Positions 24,031 through 30,370 of a stretch of DNA of 43,271 bases are shown here, piece by piece. The position numbers and the translations under genes are program-made. How positions within the stretch are numbered: the first letter of the stretch is position 1; each line of letters opens with the position of its first letter. Where the stretch lies: assembly GCA_026984675.1 (NCBI GenBank), contig JALSRQ010000113.1, forward strand, positions 1 through 43,271, read 5' to 3'. Below the pieces are notes generated by a model, which worked only from the letters and a program-made list of their open reading frames with translations, made no database searches and was not told the DNA's origin. The DNA comes from Thermaceae bacterium. GTDB taxonomy: Bacteria > Deinococcota > Deinococci > Deinococcales > Marinithermaceae.

Positions 24031-25976
24031 CGCGCCTCCACTGGCTCGGGGGCCGCCTCGAGGTCGTGAATCCGGACCTCGGTCTCGACCTCCTGCACCG
24101 AGCCGTCCTGATACTTAAAGACCGCCCGCACCGGCACCCGATCGCGGCCCTGGTACATCGCCTCGACCAGGTCGCGGTACTTTTCGAACACGAACTTCCG
24201 GCGCACCTTGCCGGTGCGGGTGAGCTCGTCGTCGTCGGCGTCGAGGAGCTTGTAGAGGAGGACGAAGCGGCGGATGCGCAGCCCCGGCTTGAGCTCCCGG
24301 TTCACCCGCTCGACCTCGGACCGGATGAGCCCGGCGACCTCGGGCTTTTGGGAGAGGTCCATGTAGGTGGTGTAGGCGATCCCCCGGTCCTCGGCCCACT
24401 TGCCCACCGTCTGGGGGTCGACGTTCAAAAGGGCGGTGAGGTAGGGCCGCCGGTTGCCGAAGACCACCGCCTCCTTCAGGTAGGGGGAGAACTTGAGCTT
24501 GTTCTCGATGAACTGGGGGCTGAACATCTCGCCGGCTTGGGTGTGCATGACGTCGGAGATGCGGTCGATCACCACCAGGTGGCCGTCCTCGGTGAGGTAG
24601 CCGGCGTCGCCGGAGTGGAGCCAGCCGCCCGCCAGGAGCTCGGCGGTGGCCTCGGGGCGCTTGTAGTACCCGGCGCACACCGCATCGGAGCGGGAGAGGA
24701 TCTCCCCCTCCTCGCTGATCCGGACCTCGGTGCCGGGGATCGGCTTGCCCACGGTGTCGTAGCGCACGTCGCCGTCGCGATGGACGTAGGCGATCCCGGT
24801 GATCTCGGTCTGGCCGTAGATCTGCTTGAGGTTCACCCCGATGGCGTGGAAGAACCGGAAAACGTCGGGGCCGAGGGCGGCCCCGCCGGTGTAGGCCCGG
24901 CGCAGGCGCAGAAAGCCCAGCCGGTCCTTGAGCGGACGGAAGAGGACGAAGTGGGCAAAGGCGTAGGCCAGGCGGAGGGAAAGGGGCATCGGCCGGCCGC
25001 GCATCCGGTAGTCGGCGGCGCGGTAGCCGATTTTGAGGAGGCGCTGGTAGACCCAGCGATTGAAGCGGTAGGACTCGCTCATCCGCACCCAGATCCGGCT
25101 CTGGATCCCCTCCCAGACCCGGGGCGGGCTGAACATCACGTGGGGCCCGATCTCCTTGAGGTCGTCCATGGCGGTCTCGACCTCCTCCGGGAAGTTGACC
25201 GCGAACCCCCCGGTGAGCCCCATCGCCACCGTCATCATCTGTTCCCCGATCCAGGCCAGCGGCAGGAACGAGAGGTAGTCGTCGGTGGGCAGGAGGGGAT
25301 CGACCTCCTGCAGCGCGACCCCCATGTGGATCAGGTTCTTGTGGGTGAGCATCGCCGCCTTGGGCTTGCCGGTGGTCCCCGAGGTCAGGGAGAAGTGGGC
25401 GACGTCGTCGGGCCGGCCGGCGGCCAGCCGGTCCTCGAAGGCGCGGGGGTGTTGGGCCCGGTGCTCCCGGCCCAGGGCCAGCACCTCCTCGAAGCCGATG
25501 AACCAGTCGTCGCCGCGGTAGCCGCGCATCCCCCGGGGGTCCTCGTAGATCACCTTGCGGACCTTGGGAATGCGGTCCCGAACCTCCAGGAGCTTGTCCA
25601 CCTGCTCCTGGTCCTCGGCCAGGACGAAGGCGGCGTCGGTGTAGTCGAGGACGTAGGCGATCTCGGGGGGCACCGAGCTGGGGTAGACCCCCACCGAGAT
25701 CCCCCCGAGCCCCTGGGCGGCCAGCTCGGCGATCACCCACTCGGGGATGTTGTCGGCGATGATCGCGAGCTTCTCGCCGGGCTCGAAGCCGAGGGCCAGA
25801 AGGCCGTGGCCGAAGTCGCGGACCCGGGCGTAGTACTCGGCGTAGGTGATCTCGTTCCAGATCCCGTAGTCCTTCTCCCTCAGCGCCACCCGCGACCCCT
25901 CGCGCTCGGCCCGGAGCTTGAGGAGCTGGGGCAGGGTGTGGCGCTTCATCTCGTAGCTGGGGGGCATCGGGTTCAC
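24027..25976 (-). CDS. Long-chain acyl-CoA synthetase-like AMP-forming ligase
   Basis: This 649-aa enzyme of the ANL superfamily activates a carboxylic acid with ATP to the acyl-AMP and then the CoA thioester. Motifs in order are: P-loop LTSGTTGKPKAAMLTHKN (about residue 200), the LPLAWIGEQ region, YGQTEITGIAYV, WLHSGDAGYLTEDGHLVVIDR with the hinge region, and C-terminal LTRTGKVRRKF with the catalytic Lys. Length and the long insert between motifs resemble FadD15/FAA-type long-chain ligases rather than acetyl-CoA synthetase. It overlaps livG and livH by 4 bases each, so it is made together with the transporter and probably traps the imported acid as its CoA ester. Confidence 0.92.
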   Translation of the reverse strand: MNPMPPSYEMKRHTLPQLLKLRAEREGSRVALREKDYGIWNEITYAEYYARVRDFGHGLLALGFEPGEKLAIIADNIPEWVIAELAAQGLGGISVGVYPSSVPPEIAYVLDYTDAAFVLAEDQEQVDKLLEVRDRIPKVRKVIYEDPRGMRGYRGDDWFIGFEEVLALGREHRAQHPRAFEDRLAAGRPDDVAHFSLTSGTTGKPKAAMLTHKNLIHMGVALQEVDPLLPTDDYLSFLPLAWIGEQMMTVAMGLTGGFAVNFPEEVETAMDDLKEIGPHVMFSPPRVWEGIQSRIWVRMSESYRFNRWVYQRLLKIGYRAADYRMRGRPMPLSLRLAYAFAHFVLFRPLKDRLGFLRLRRAYTGGAALGPDVFRFFHAIGVNLKQIYGQTEITGIAYVHRDGDVRYDTVGKPIPGTEVRISEEGEILSRSDAVCAGYYKRPEATAELLAGGWLHSGDAGYLTEDGHLVVIDRISDVMHTQAGEMFSPQFIENKLKFSPYLKEAVVFGNRRPYLTALLNVDPQTVGKWAEDRGIAYTTYMDLSQKPEVAGLIRSEVERVNRELKPGLRIRRFVLLYKLLDADDDELTRTGKVRRKFVFEKYRDLVEAMYQGRDRVPVRAVFKYQDGSVQEVETEVRIHDLEAAPEPVEAR

Positions 25977-26737
25977 GCCGCACCCCCCACGTAGGCCTCG
26001 CGCACCCGGGGGTTCTCGGCCACCTCCGCCGGAGGCCCCTCGGCGATGACCTCGCCGAAGTCGAGGACGTAGACCCGGTCGGAGATGTCCATCACCACCC
26101 CGAGGTCGTGCTCGATCAGCACGATGGTGGTGCCCCGCTCGGCCCGGACGTCGAGGATGAAGCGGACCATGTCCTCCTTTTCCTCCAGGGTCATCCCGGC
26201 CATCGGCTCGTCGAGCAGGAGCAGCTTGGGGTCCAGGGCCAGCGCCCGAGCCACCTCCACCCGCTTGCGGACCCCGTAGGGCAGGTTGCCGACCCGCGCC
26301 TTGCGGTAGGGCTCGAGCTCCATGAAGTCGATGACCTCCTCGACCAGTTCCCGCGCCCGCACCTCGGCGGCCTGGGCCGGACCGTAGTAGACCGCCGCCG
26401 CCCCCAGGCGGTAGCCGAGGTGGGGGTAGCGGGCGAGGAGCAGGTTCTCCAGCACGGTGAGCCCGGAGAAGAGCTCGATGTTCTGAAACGCCCGGGCGAT
26501 CCCGTAGCGGGTGGCGGTGTGGGGGCTGGCCCGGGTGAGGTCGTGCCCCTCGAAGAGGATCCGGCCCCGGGTGGGGTGGTAAAAGCCCGAGATGCAGTTT
26601 AAAAGGCTCGTCTTCCCCGCTCCGTTGGGGCCGATGATCGAGACCAGCTCCCCCTTTTCCACCCGAAGGCTGACCGCGCTGAGCGCCGCGAGTCCCCCGA
26701 AGACCAGCGTGACGTTCTCCACTTCGAGCTGCGCCAA
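25973..26737 (-). CDS. livG: ABC transporter ATPase LivG
   Basis: This 254-aa protein is the first ATPase of the HAAT importer. It shows Walker A GPNGAGKT, the LivG-type AFQNIELFSGLTVLENLLLARY, a diverged signature region (LPYGVRKRVEVARAL), Walker B LLLLDEPMAGM and IEHDLGVVMDISDRVYVLDFGEVIAEG. The signature reads LPYG rather than LSGG, as in several LivG proteins. The start is a TTG (followed by AQLEVENV) with GGGAG 5 bases upstream. No better codon precedes the first beta strand. It is the first gene of the operon, downstream of a near-consensus promoter. Confidence 0.94.
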   Translation of the reverse strand: MAQLEVENVTLVFGGLAALSAVSLRVEKGELVSIIGPNGAGKTSLLNCISGFYHPTRGRILFEGHDLTRASPHTATRYGIARAFQNIELFSGLTVLENLLLARYPHLGYRLGAAAVYYGPAQAAEVRARELVEEVIDFMELEPYRKARVGNLPYGVRKRVEVARALALDPKLLLLDEPMAGMTLEEKEDMVRFILDVRAERGTTIVLIEHDLGVVMDISDRVYVLDFGEVIAEGPPAEVAENPRVREAYVGGAA

Positions 26738-26772
26738 GGCTCCCTCCCCCAGCCTCCGTGACGTTTGGCGGG

Positions 26773-26802
26773 AGTATACCCGGGGGCCGGAAGCCGCGTC
26801 AA
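26773..26802 (-). promoter_or_regulatory. Promoter of the liv operon
   Basis: On the minus strand TTGACG (26797-26802), an 18-base spacer and TATACT (26773-26778) are close to consensus. The leader is about 30 bases and ends in a GGGAG ribosome site before the TTG start of livG. Confidence 0.75.
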
Positions 26803-26836
26803 CGGTTCACGCCGCTACTGACGAAAAAACGTTATA

Positions 26837-27622
26837 TCAGCGAAGCGGTTCCAAAAGCCGGCGGAGGGCGGCCTCGAGGTCCCCGCCCTGCACCAGCGAG
26901 GTCCCCACCAGCACGGCGTCGACGTAGGGGGCGACGGCGGCGAGCTCCTCGGGGTGGCGGTAGCCGGACTCGGCGACCAGCAGGCCGCCGAAACCCCGGG
27001 CGCGGGCCCGGCGGGCCAGCCGGGGGGCGACCCCCAGGTCCACCCTCAGGGTGGTGAGGTCGCGGTTGTTGATCCCGAGCAGGGCGGCGCCGGCCTCGAG
27101 GGCGAGGTCGAGCTCGGCCTCGTCGTGAACCTCGACCAGGGCGTCGAGGCCGGCCTTCCTCGCCTCCTCCAGGAAGGCGCCGGTCAGGGGCCCCAGCACC
27201 CCCACGATCAGGAGCACCGCCGAGGCCCCCAGCGCCCGGGCCTGCCAGATCTGCCCCGGGTGGACCACGAAGTCCTTGCGCAGAATCGGCAGCCCGGCGG
27301 CCCGGGCGGCGACCAGGTCGCGGGGGTGACCCCCGAAGTGGCGGGGCTCGGTGAGGACGCTGATCGCCCCGGCCCCGGCGCGGGCGTAGGCGAGGGCGGC
27401 CCGGGCCGGGTCGAGCCGGGCGAGGGCCCCGGCCGAGGGGCTTCGTTGCTTGATCTCGGCGATCACGGTGAGCCCCGGCCGGGCCAGCGCCTCGGCGAAG
27501 CCGGGGACCTCGGGGAAGGCGTAGGGCCAGGGCGCGAAGAGGCCCTCGGCCTCGAGGTCGGCGATCCGCTGGCGGACGATCCGCCCCAGCACCCCGGGGA
27601 CCCGGGCGAGGTCGGGCGTCAT
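26837..27622 (-). CDS. trpC: Indole-3-glycerol phosphate synthase
   Basis: This 261-aa TIM-barrel enzyme closes the indole ring in tryptophan synthesis, using CdRP. All family motifs are present: [67 protein letters not shown] and VLVGTSLV. The ATG at 27622 lies 7 bases after the stop of the shikimate-dehydrogenase-like gene and has TATGAT 6 bases upstream, so it may be read both from the operon and from its own leaderless promoter. No other trp gene is in the window. Confidence 0.97.
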   Translation of the reverse strand: MTPDLARVPGVLGRIVRQRIADLEAEGLFAPWPYAFPEVPGFAEALARPGLTVIAEIKQRSPSAGALARLDPARAALAYARAGAGAISVLTEPRHFGGHPRDLVAARAAGLPILRKDFVVHPGQIWQARALGASAVLLIVGVLGPLTGAFLEEARKAGLDALVEVHDEAELDLALEAGAALLGINNRDLTTLRVDLGVAPRLARRARARGFGGLLVAESGYRHPEELAAVAPYVDAVLVGTSLVQGGDLEAALRRLLEPLR

Positions 27623-27628
27623 GCCCCC

Positions 27629-27634
27629 ATCATA
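27629..27634 (-). promoter_or_regulatory. -10 hexamer TATGAT for trpC, containing the upstream stop codon
   Basis: TATGAT ends 6 bases before the trpC ATG. The TGA stop of the preceding gene lies inside it. Confidence 0.4.
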
Positions 27635-28361
27635 GGTCGAGGAAGGCCTCGGGGGGCAGGCTGAGGCCGAGCACCTCGCGGGCGAGGAGCGCCAGCCGGT
27701 GGGCCCGGAAGACCTCCGGCCCCACCACCGCCTCGACCAGATCGGCGGCCTCGGCGCCGACCGGGGCCAGGGCCAGGAGGGTGTGGTAGGGGGCCAGCAC
27801 CGCCCGGGGAAGCCCGCCGCCGCCGTAGATCAGGAGGTCGGCCTGGGCGGCCACCGCCCGCACCTCGTCGGGCCGGGTCGCCACCGTCCCCCGCACCGCC
27901 GGGGCGAAGCGGCCGAGAAAGGCCTCGCCCTCGCCGGGGATGGGGGCGGCGACGTCGATCCGGGCCACCCCCCGGAGCCCGGCGGCGAGCTCGGGCCGGG
28001 CGCTCCCCAACCAGAGCGCCCGGAGGCCGGGGTAGCCGGTGCGCCCGAGCAGCTCGGCGAGCGCCAGCGGGGCGAGGAAGAGCCCCCGGGGCCCCGACCA
28101 GTCGCAGGCCAGGGCGTCGACCCGGCCGGCCTCCCGGGCCTCGGGCTCCAGCCGAGCCGCCTCGGCCGCCGCCGACCGCTCCAGGGGCTCGCCCTCGAGG
28201 AAGGCCCCCCGAAAGCCCAGGGGGCAGAGCCCCCGCAACGCCTCGGCCAGCCGCTCGCCGGGCTCGGCGGCCACCACCGTGGCGCCGTGGGCGGCCAGGC
28301 CGGCGAGGAGGGCGGAGTAGCTCTCGGGGCGGCCCTGGTGGAGGTAGGCGAGGACGCTCAC
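27630..28361 (-). CDS. Shikimate-dehydrogenase-like protein lacking catalytic residues
   Basis: The 243-aa protein follows the layout of AroE: an N-terminal half with [18 protein letters not shown], matching the family's LGFRGvNVT region, then [11 protein letters not shown] (family: EARaiGAVNT), a nucleotide-domain start [17 protein letters not shown], and a C-terminal DLVEAVVG...REVLG. The key residues are missing. The NVTxPxK motif with its catalytic Lys reads [11 protein letters not shown], the NTDG aspartate is absent, and the GAGGA/S loop is broken. It is probably a non-catalytic relative. GTG start, overlapping the iaaA stop by 4 bases (GTGA). The identification is from pattern alone, and an unrelated Rossmann protein is possible. 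Confidence 0.55.
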   Translation of the reverse strand: MSVLAYLHQGRPESYSALLAGLAAHGATVVAAEPGERLAEALRGLCPLGFRGAFLEGEPLERSAAAEAARLEPEAREAGRVDALACDWSGPRGLFLAPLALAELLGRTGYPGLRALWLGSARPELAAGLRGVARIDVAAPIPGEGEAFLGRFAPAVRGTVATRPDEVRAVAAQADLLIYGGGGLPRAVLAPYHTLLALAPVGAEAADLVEAVVGPEVFRAHRLALLAREVLGLSLPPEAFLDL

Positions 28362-29215
28362 GAGAGCGCCGCCCCTTCCCCTTTGGGGCTACGCCAGGCG
28401 TGGCTCATCTGGGGGCTGGTGTGAACGGCGGCGAAACGGCCGTCGGTGGCGAGCAGGATCAGCCCGCCCTCGCCGCCGAGGGTCCGGGCCCGCTCCAACG
28501 CCCGCCGGGCGGCGGCCTCGGGCCCGAGCTCGGCCAGCCCCGCCACCGCCCGGAAGGCGACCAGGGCCCGGGCCAGGTACTCCCCCTCACCGGTGGCGCT
28601 GGCCGCCCCCAGGCCGGCCTCGGCGTAGGTGCCCGCCCCCACCAGGGGGGTGTCGCCGACCCGGCCCACCGGCTTGTCGACCAGCCCCCCGGTCGAGGTG
28701 GCGGCGGCCAGCCGCCCCCGGGCGTCGAGGGCCACCGCCCCCACCGTCCCCGAGCCCCGGACCTTCCGGCGGCGGGCCTCCCGCCAGCGCTCCAGGGCCC
28801 GCTCGGTGACCAGGGCGGCGGGGTCGTAGGCGGGGATCCCCCGCTCGCGGGCGAAGAGGCTCGCCCCCTCGCCGGCCAGGAGGACCGGCTCGGCGTCGAG
28901 GACCTCCCGCGCCAGGCGGATGGGGTTTTTCACGTCGCGCACCCCGGCGACCCCCCCGAAGCCGAGGGTGGCGCCGTCCATCACCGCGGCGTCGGCCTCG
29001 ACGAAGCCCTGGCGGTTCAGGGCGCTGCCGGTGCCGGCGTTGAAGAGGGGGTGGTCCTCGAGGTACGCCACCGCCGCCACCGCCGCCTCCACCGCCGATC
29101 CCCCCCCGGCCAGGACCCGCCAGCCGCGGTCGCGGGCGGCGGCCACCCCCTCGAGCACGGCCTCCTCCAGCTCGGGGGCGACCCGGCCCGCCCCCCCGTG
29201 GACCACGATCACCAT
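28358..29215 (-). CDS. iaaA: Isoaspartyl peptidase / L-asparaginase (plant-type, Ntn hydrolase)
   Basis: The 285-aa precursor of an N-terminal-nucleophile hydrolase removes isoaspartyl residues from peptides and hydrolyses asparagine. It has the N-terminal VVHGGAG block, FNAGTGSALNRQGFVEADAAVMDG, the autocleavage site GSGT with nucleophile T157 in GTVGAVALDARGRLAAATSTGG, and GDTPLVGAGTYA. The alpha subunit is residues 1-156 and the beta subunit 157-285. Its ATG lies inside the end of the preceding gene (7-base overlap). In a thermophile it would clear isoaspartate formed by heat damage, which is inference from family function. Confidence 0.94.
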   Translation of the reverse strand: MVIVVHGGAGRVAPELEEAVLEGVAAARDRGWRVLAGGGSAVEAAVAAVAYLEDHPLFNAGTGSALNRQGFVEADAAVMDGATLGFGGVAGVRDVKNPIRLAREVLDAEPVLLAGEGASLFARERGIPAYDPAALVTERALERWREARRRKVRGSGTVGAVALDARGRLAAATSTGGLVDKPVGRVGDTPLVGAGTYAEAGLGAASATGEGEYLARALVAFRAVAGLAELGPEAAARRALERARTLGGEGGLILLATDGRFAAVHTSPQMSHAWRSPKGEGAALS

Positions 29216-29658
29216 CCCGGCACCTCCAGCACGAACCCGGCGCTGTAGCGGGCGAAGCCCGGGTTCCCCAGGTAGTAGGTGGCCTCGAGGTAGGGCCGGT
29301 AGCCCCGGGCGGGGAGCGACGCCCCCAGGGTGAAGAGGGCGTAGCCCACCCGCCCCAGGGCGACCTCGAAGCGGCCGTCCCCTTGGCGCGCGGTGAGGCC
29401 GGCGGCGGCCCCCACCCCGAGGTAGGGGCGGACGACCGGCACCGGCAGGGCGAAGTCCACCTCGCCCTCGGCCAGGATCCCGCTAGGGGCGCCGAAGCGA
29501 AGCCCGCCCCGGAGGGTCCAGGGGGCGGCCTCGAGGGCGACCCCGAGGCCCGAGAGGAAGCGGAGCTCGGGCTCGGCCCGCACCCCCACCGAGAGGTCGA
29601 AGCCGCTGGCCAGGGCCAGCGAGGCCAGCAACCCGGCGAAAAACCACGCTATTCTCAC
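29209..29658 (-). CDS. Small exported beta-rich (outer-membrane barrel-like) protein
   Basis: The 149-aa protein begins with a signal peptide (RIAWFFAGLLASLALASG) and continues as alternating strands with aromatic girdle residues: DLSVGVRAEPELRFL, WTLRGGLRFGAPSG, PVVRPYLGVGAAAGL, GYRPYLEATYYLGNPGF. It ends in VPGW, an aromatic C-terminus as in outer-membrane barrels. I recognise no family. The GTG at 29658 is chosen because the signal peptide starts there; the open frame continues 61 codons upstream but is arginine/glycine-rich, crosses the CDGSH terminator and is not plausible coding. It overlaps iaaA by 7 bases. Confidence 0.65.
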   Translation of the reverse strand: MRIAWFFAGLLASLALASGFDLSVGVRAEPELRFLSGLGVALEAAPWTLRGGLRFGAPSGILAEGEVDFALPVPVVRPYLGVGAAAGLTARQGDGRFEVALGRVGYALFTLGASLPARGYRPYLEATYYLGNPGFARYSAGFVLEVPGW

Positions 29659-29708
29659 CGCCAACCTAGGCCTCCCACCCCTGCACCTTACCAACCCCGA
29701 CCGGCAGG

Positions 29709-29734
29709 AAAAAAGGCCGGCCGAACGGCCGGCC
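29709..29734 (-). terminator. Terminator of the CDGSH gene
   Basis: On the minus strand GGCCGGCC, GAAC-type loop and GGCCGGCC form a perfect 8-bp (or 9-bp) stem followed by six T (29709-29714). It lies 17 bases after the stop codon. Confidence 0.92.
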
Positions 29735-29750
29735 GGCGGGAAGGGTCCGC

Positions 29751-29948
29751 CTAGAGGAGCTCGATCTCCACCGCCGGAGCGGTGAACCCGGCGGTCTTGT
29801 GGCTGCCGTCGCAGAAGGGCTTTTGCTTGGAGTGGCCGCAACGGCAGAGGGCCACCCGACGGCCCTCCCGCTCCTCGCCGTTCACCCGGTAGCGGCCCCC
29901 GGTCTCGACCAGGTAGGGCCCGTTCTCGGTCGCCATAACCTTCGCCAT
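29751..29948 (-). CDS. CDGSH iron-sulfur domain protein
   Basis: The 65-aa protein contains the complete CDGSH signature, CRCGHSKQKPFCDGSH, at residues 35-50. This gives the 3Cys-1His ligands of a redox-active [2Fe-2S] cluster (C35, C37, C46, H50). It is a minimal single-domain form without a membrane anchor. An N-terminal segment PYLVETGGRYRVNGEE supplies the strand seen in bacterial members. It is monocistronic, with AAGGAGG shortly before the ATG, its own promoter and a strong terminator. It is divergent from an HxlR-type regulator with a conserved cysteine, which suggests redox-linked control. Confidence 0.93.
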   Translation of the reverse strand: MAKVMATENGPYLVETGGRYRVNGEEREGRRVALCRCGHSKQKPFCDGSHKTAGFTAPAVEIELL

Positions 29949-29969
29949 ACCTCCCTCCTTCCCAGGCTC

Positions 29970-29998
29970 AACCTAACCCCTATGCTATGATTCGTCAA
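29970..29998 (-). promoter_or_regulatory. Promoter of the CDGSH gene
   Basis: On the minus strand TTGACG (29993-29998), a 17-base spacer and TAGGTT (29970-29975) form a good promoter with a short leader to the Shine-Dalgarno. Confidence 0.7.
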
Positions 29999-30017
29999 GT
30001 AGTAGGGATGACATAGC
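29984..30017. promoter_or_regulatory. Inverted repeat in the CDGSH/HxlR intergenic region, candidate operator
   Basis: GCTATG (29984-29989) and CATAGC (30012-30017) are inverted arms. Inner GTCA (29994-29997) and TGAC (30009-30012) add imperfect symmetry. The site spans the CDGSH -35 and lies just upstream of the regulator's -10, a natural place for autoregulation by the HxlR protein. Confidence 0.4.
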
Positions 30018-30024
30018 CTTCTGG

Positions 30025-30030
30025 TAGGCT
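30025..30030 (+). promoter_or_regulatory. -10 hexamer TAGGCT for the HxlR gene
   Basis: TAGGCT ends 7 bases before the GTG at 30038 and no Shine-Dalgarno is present, so the transcript is probably leaderless. Confidence 0.4.
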
Positions 30031-30037
30031 GGGGGCG

Positions 30038-30370
30038 GTGGAACGGGAAGAGGACTTCTGCCCCATCCACGAGGCGATCAACCTGCTTCAGGAGAAGTGG
30101 GTGCTGCACATCGTCCGGGCCCTCCTCGAGGGCGAGATGGGCTTCAACCAGCTGGCCCGGGCGGTGGGGGGGGTGAACCCCGCCACCCTGAGCCACCGCT
30201 TGGAGCGGCTGGCGGCCCTGGGGGTGGTGGAGAAGGAGGTGCTGCAAGCGATGCCGCCCCGCACCCGCTACCGCCTCACCCAGGCCGGCCGGGAGCTGGA
30301 GTCGGTGATCGCCGCCATCGAGGCCTGGGGGAAGGCCTACCTCAAACCCGCTCCAGACCGGCGTACCTGA
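30038..30370 (+). CDS. HxlR-family winged-helix transcriptional regulator
   Basis: The 110-aa protein fits HxlR (DUF24) regulators: N-terminal CPIHEAINLLQEKWVLHIVRALLEG, then FNQLARAVGGVNPATLSHRLERLAALGVVEK as the recognition region, a wing around PPRTRYRLTQAGREL, and a C-terminal dimerisation helix. The cysteine at position 8 is the one conserved in the family and used as a thiol sensor in HypR/YodB-type members. Its divergent neighbour is a CDGSH iron-sulfur gene, a likely target together with itself. The last 29 bases overlap the convergent helicase gene. Confidence 0.9.
   Translation: MEREEDFCPIHEAINLLQEKWVLHIVRALLEGEMGFNQLARAVGGVNPATLSHRLERLAALGVVEKEVLQAMPPRTRYRLTQAGRELESVIAAIEAWGKAYLKPAPDRRT

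Noticed and set aside
29209-29841. 210-aa version of the small beta-rich protein
   Set aside because: The extra 61 residues cross the CDGSH terminator and are Arg/Gly-rich; the signal peptide begins at GTG 29658.
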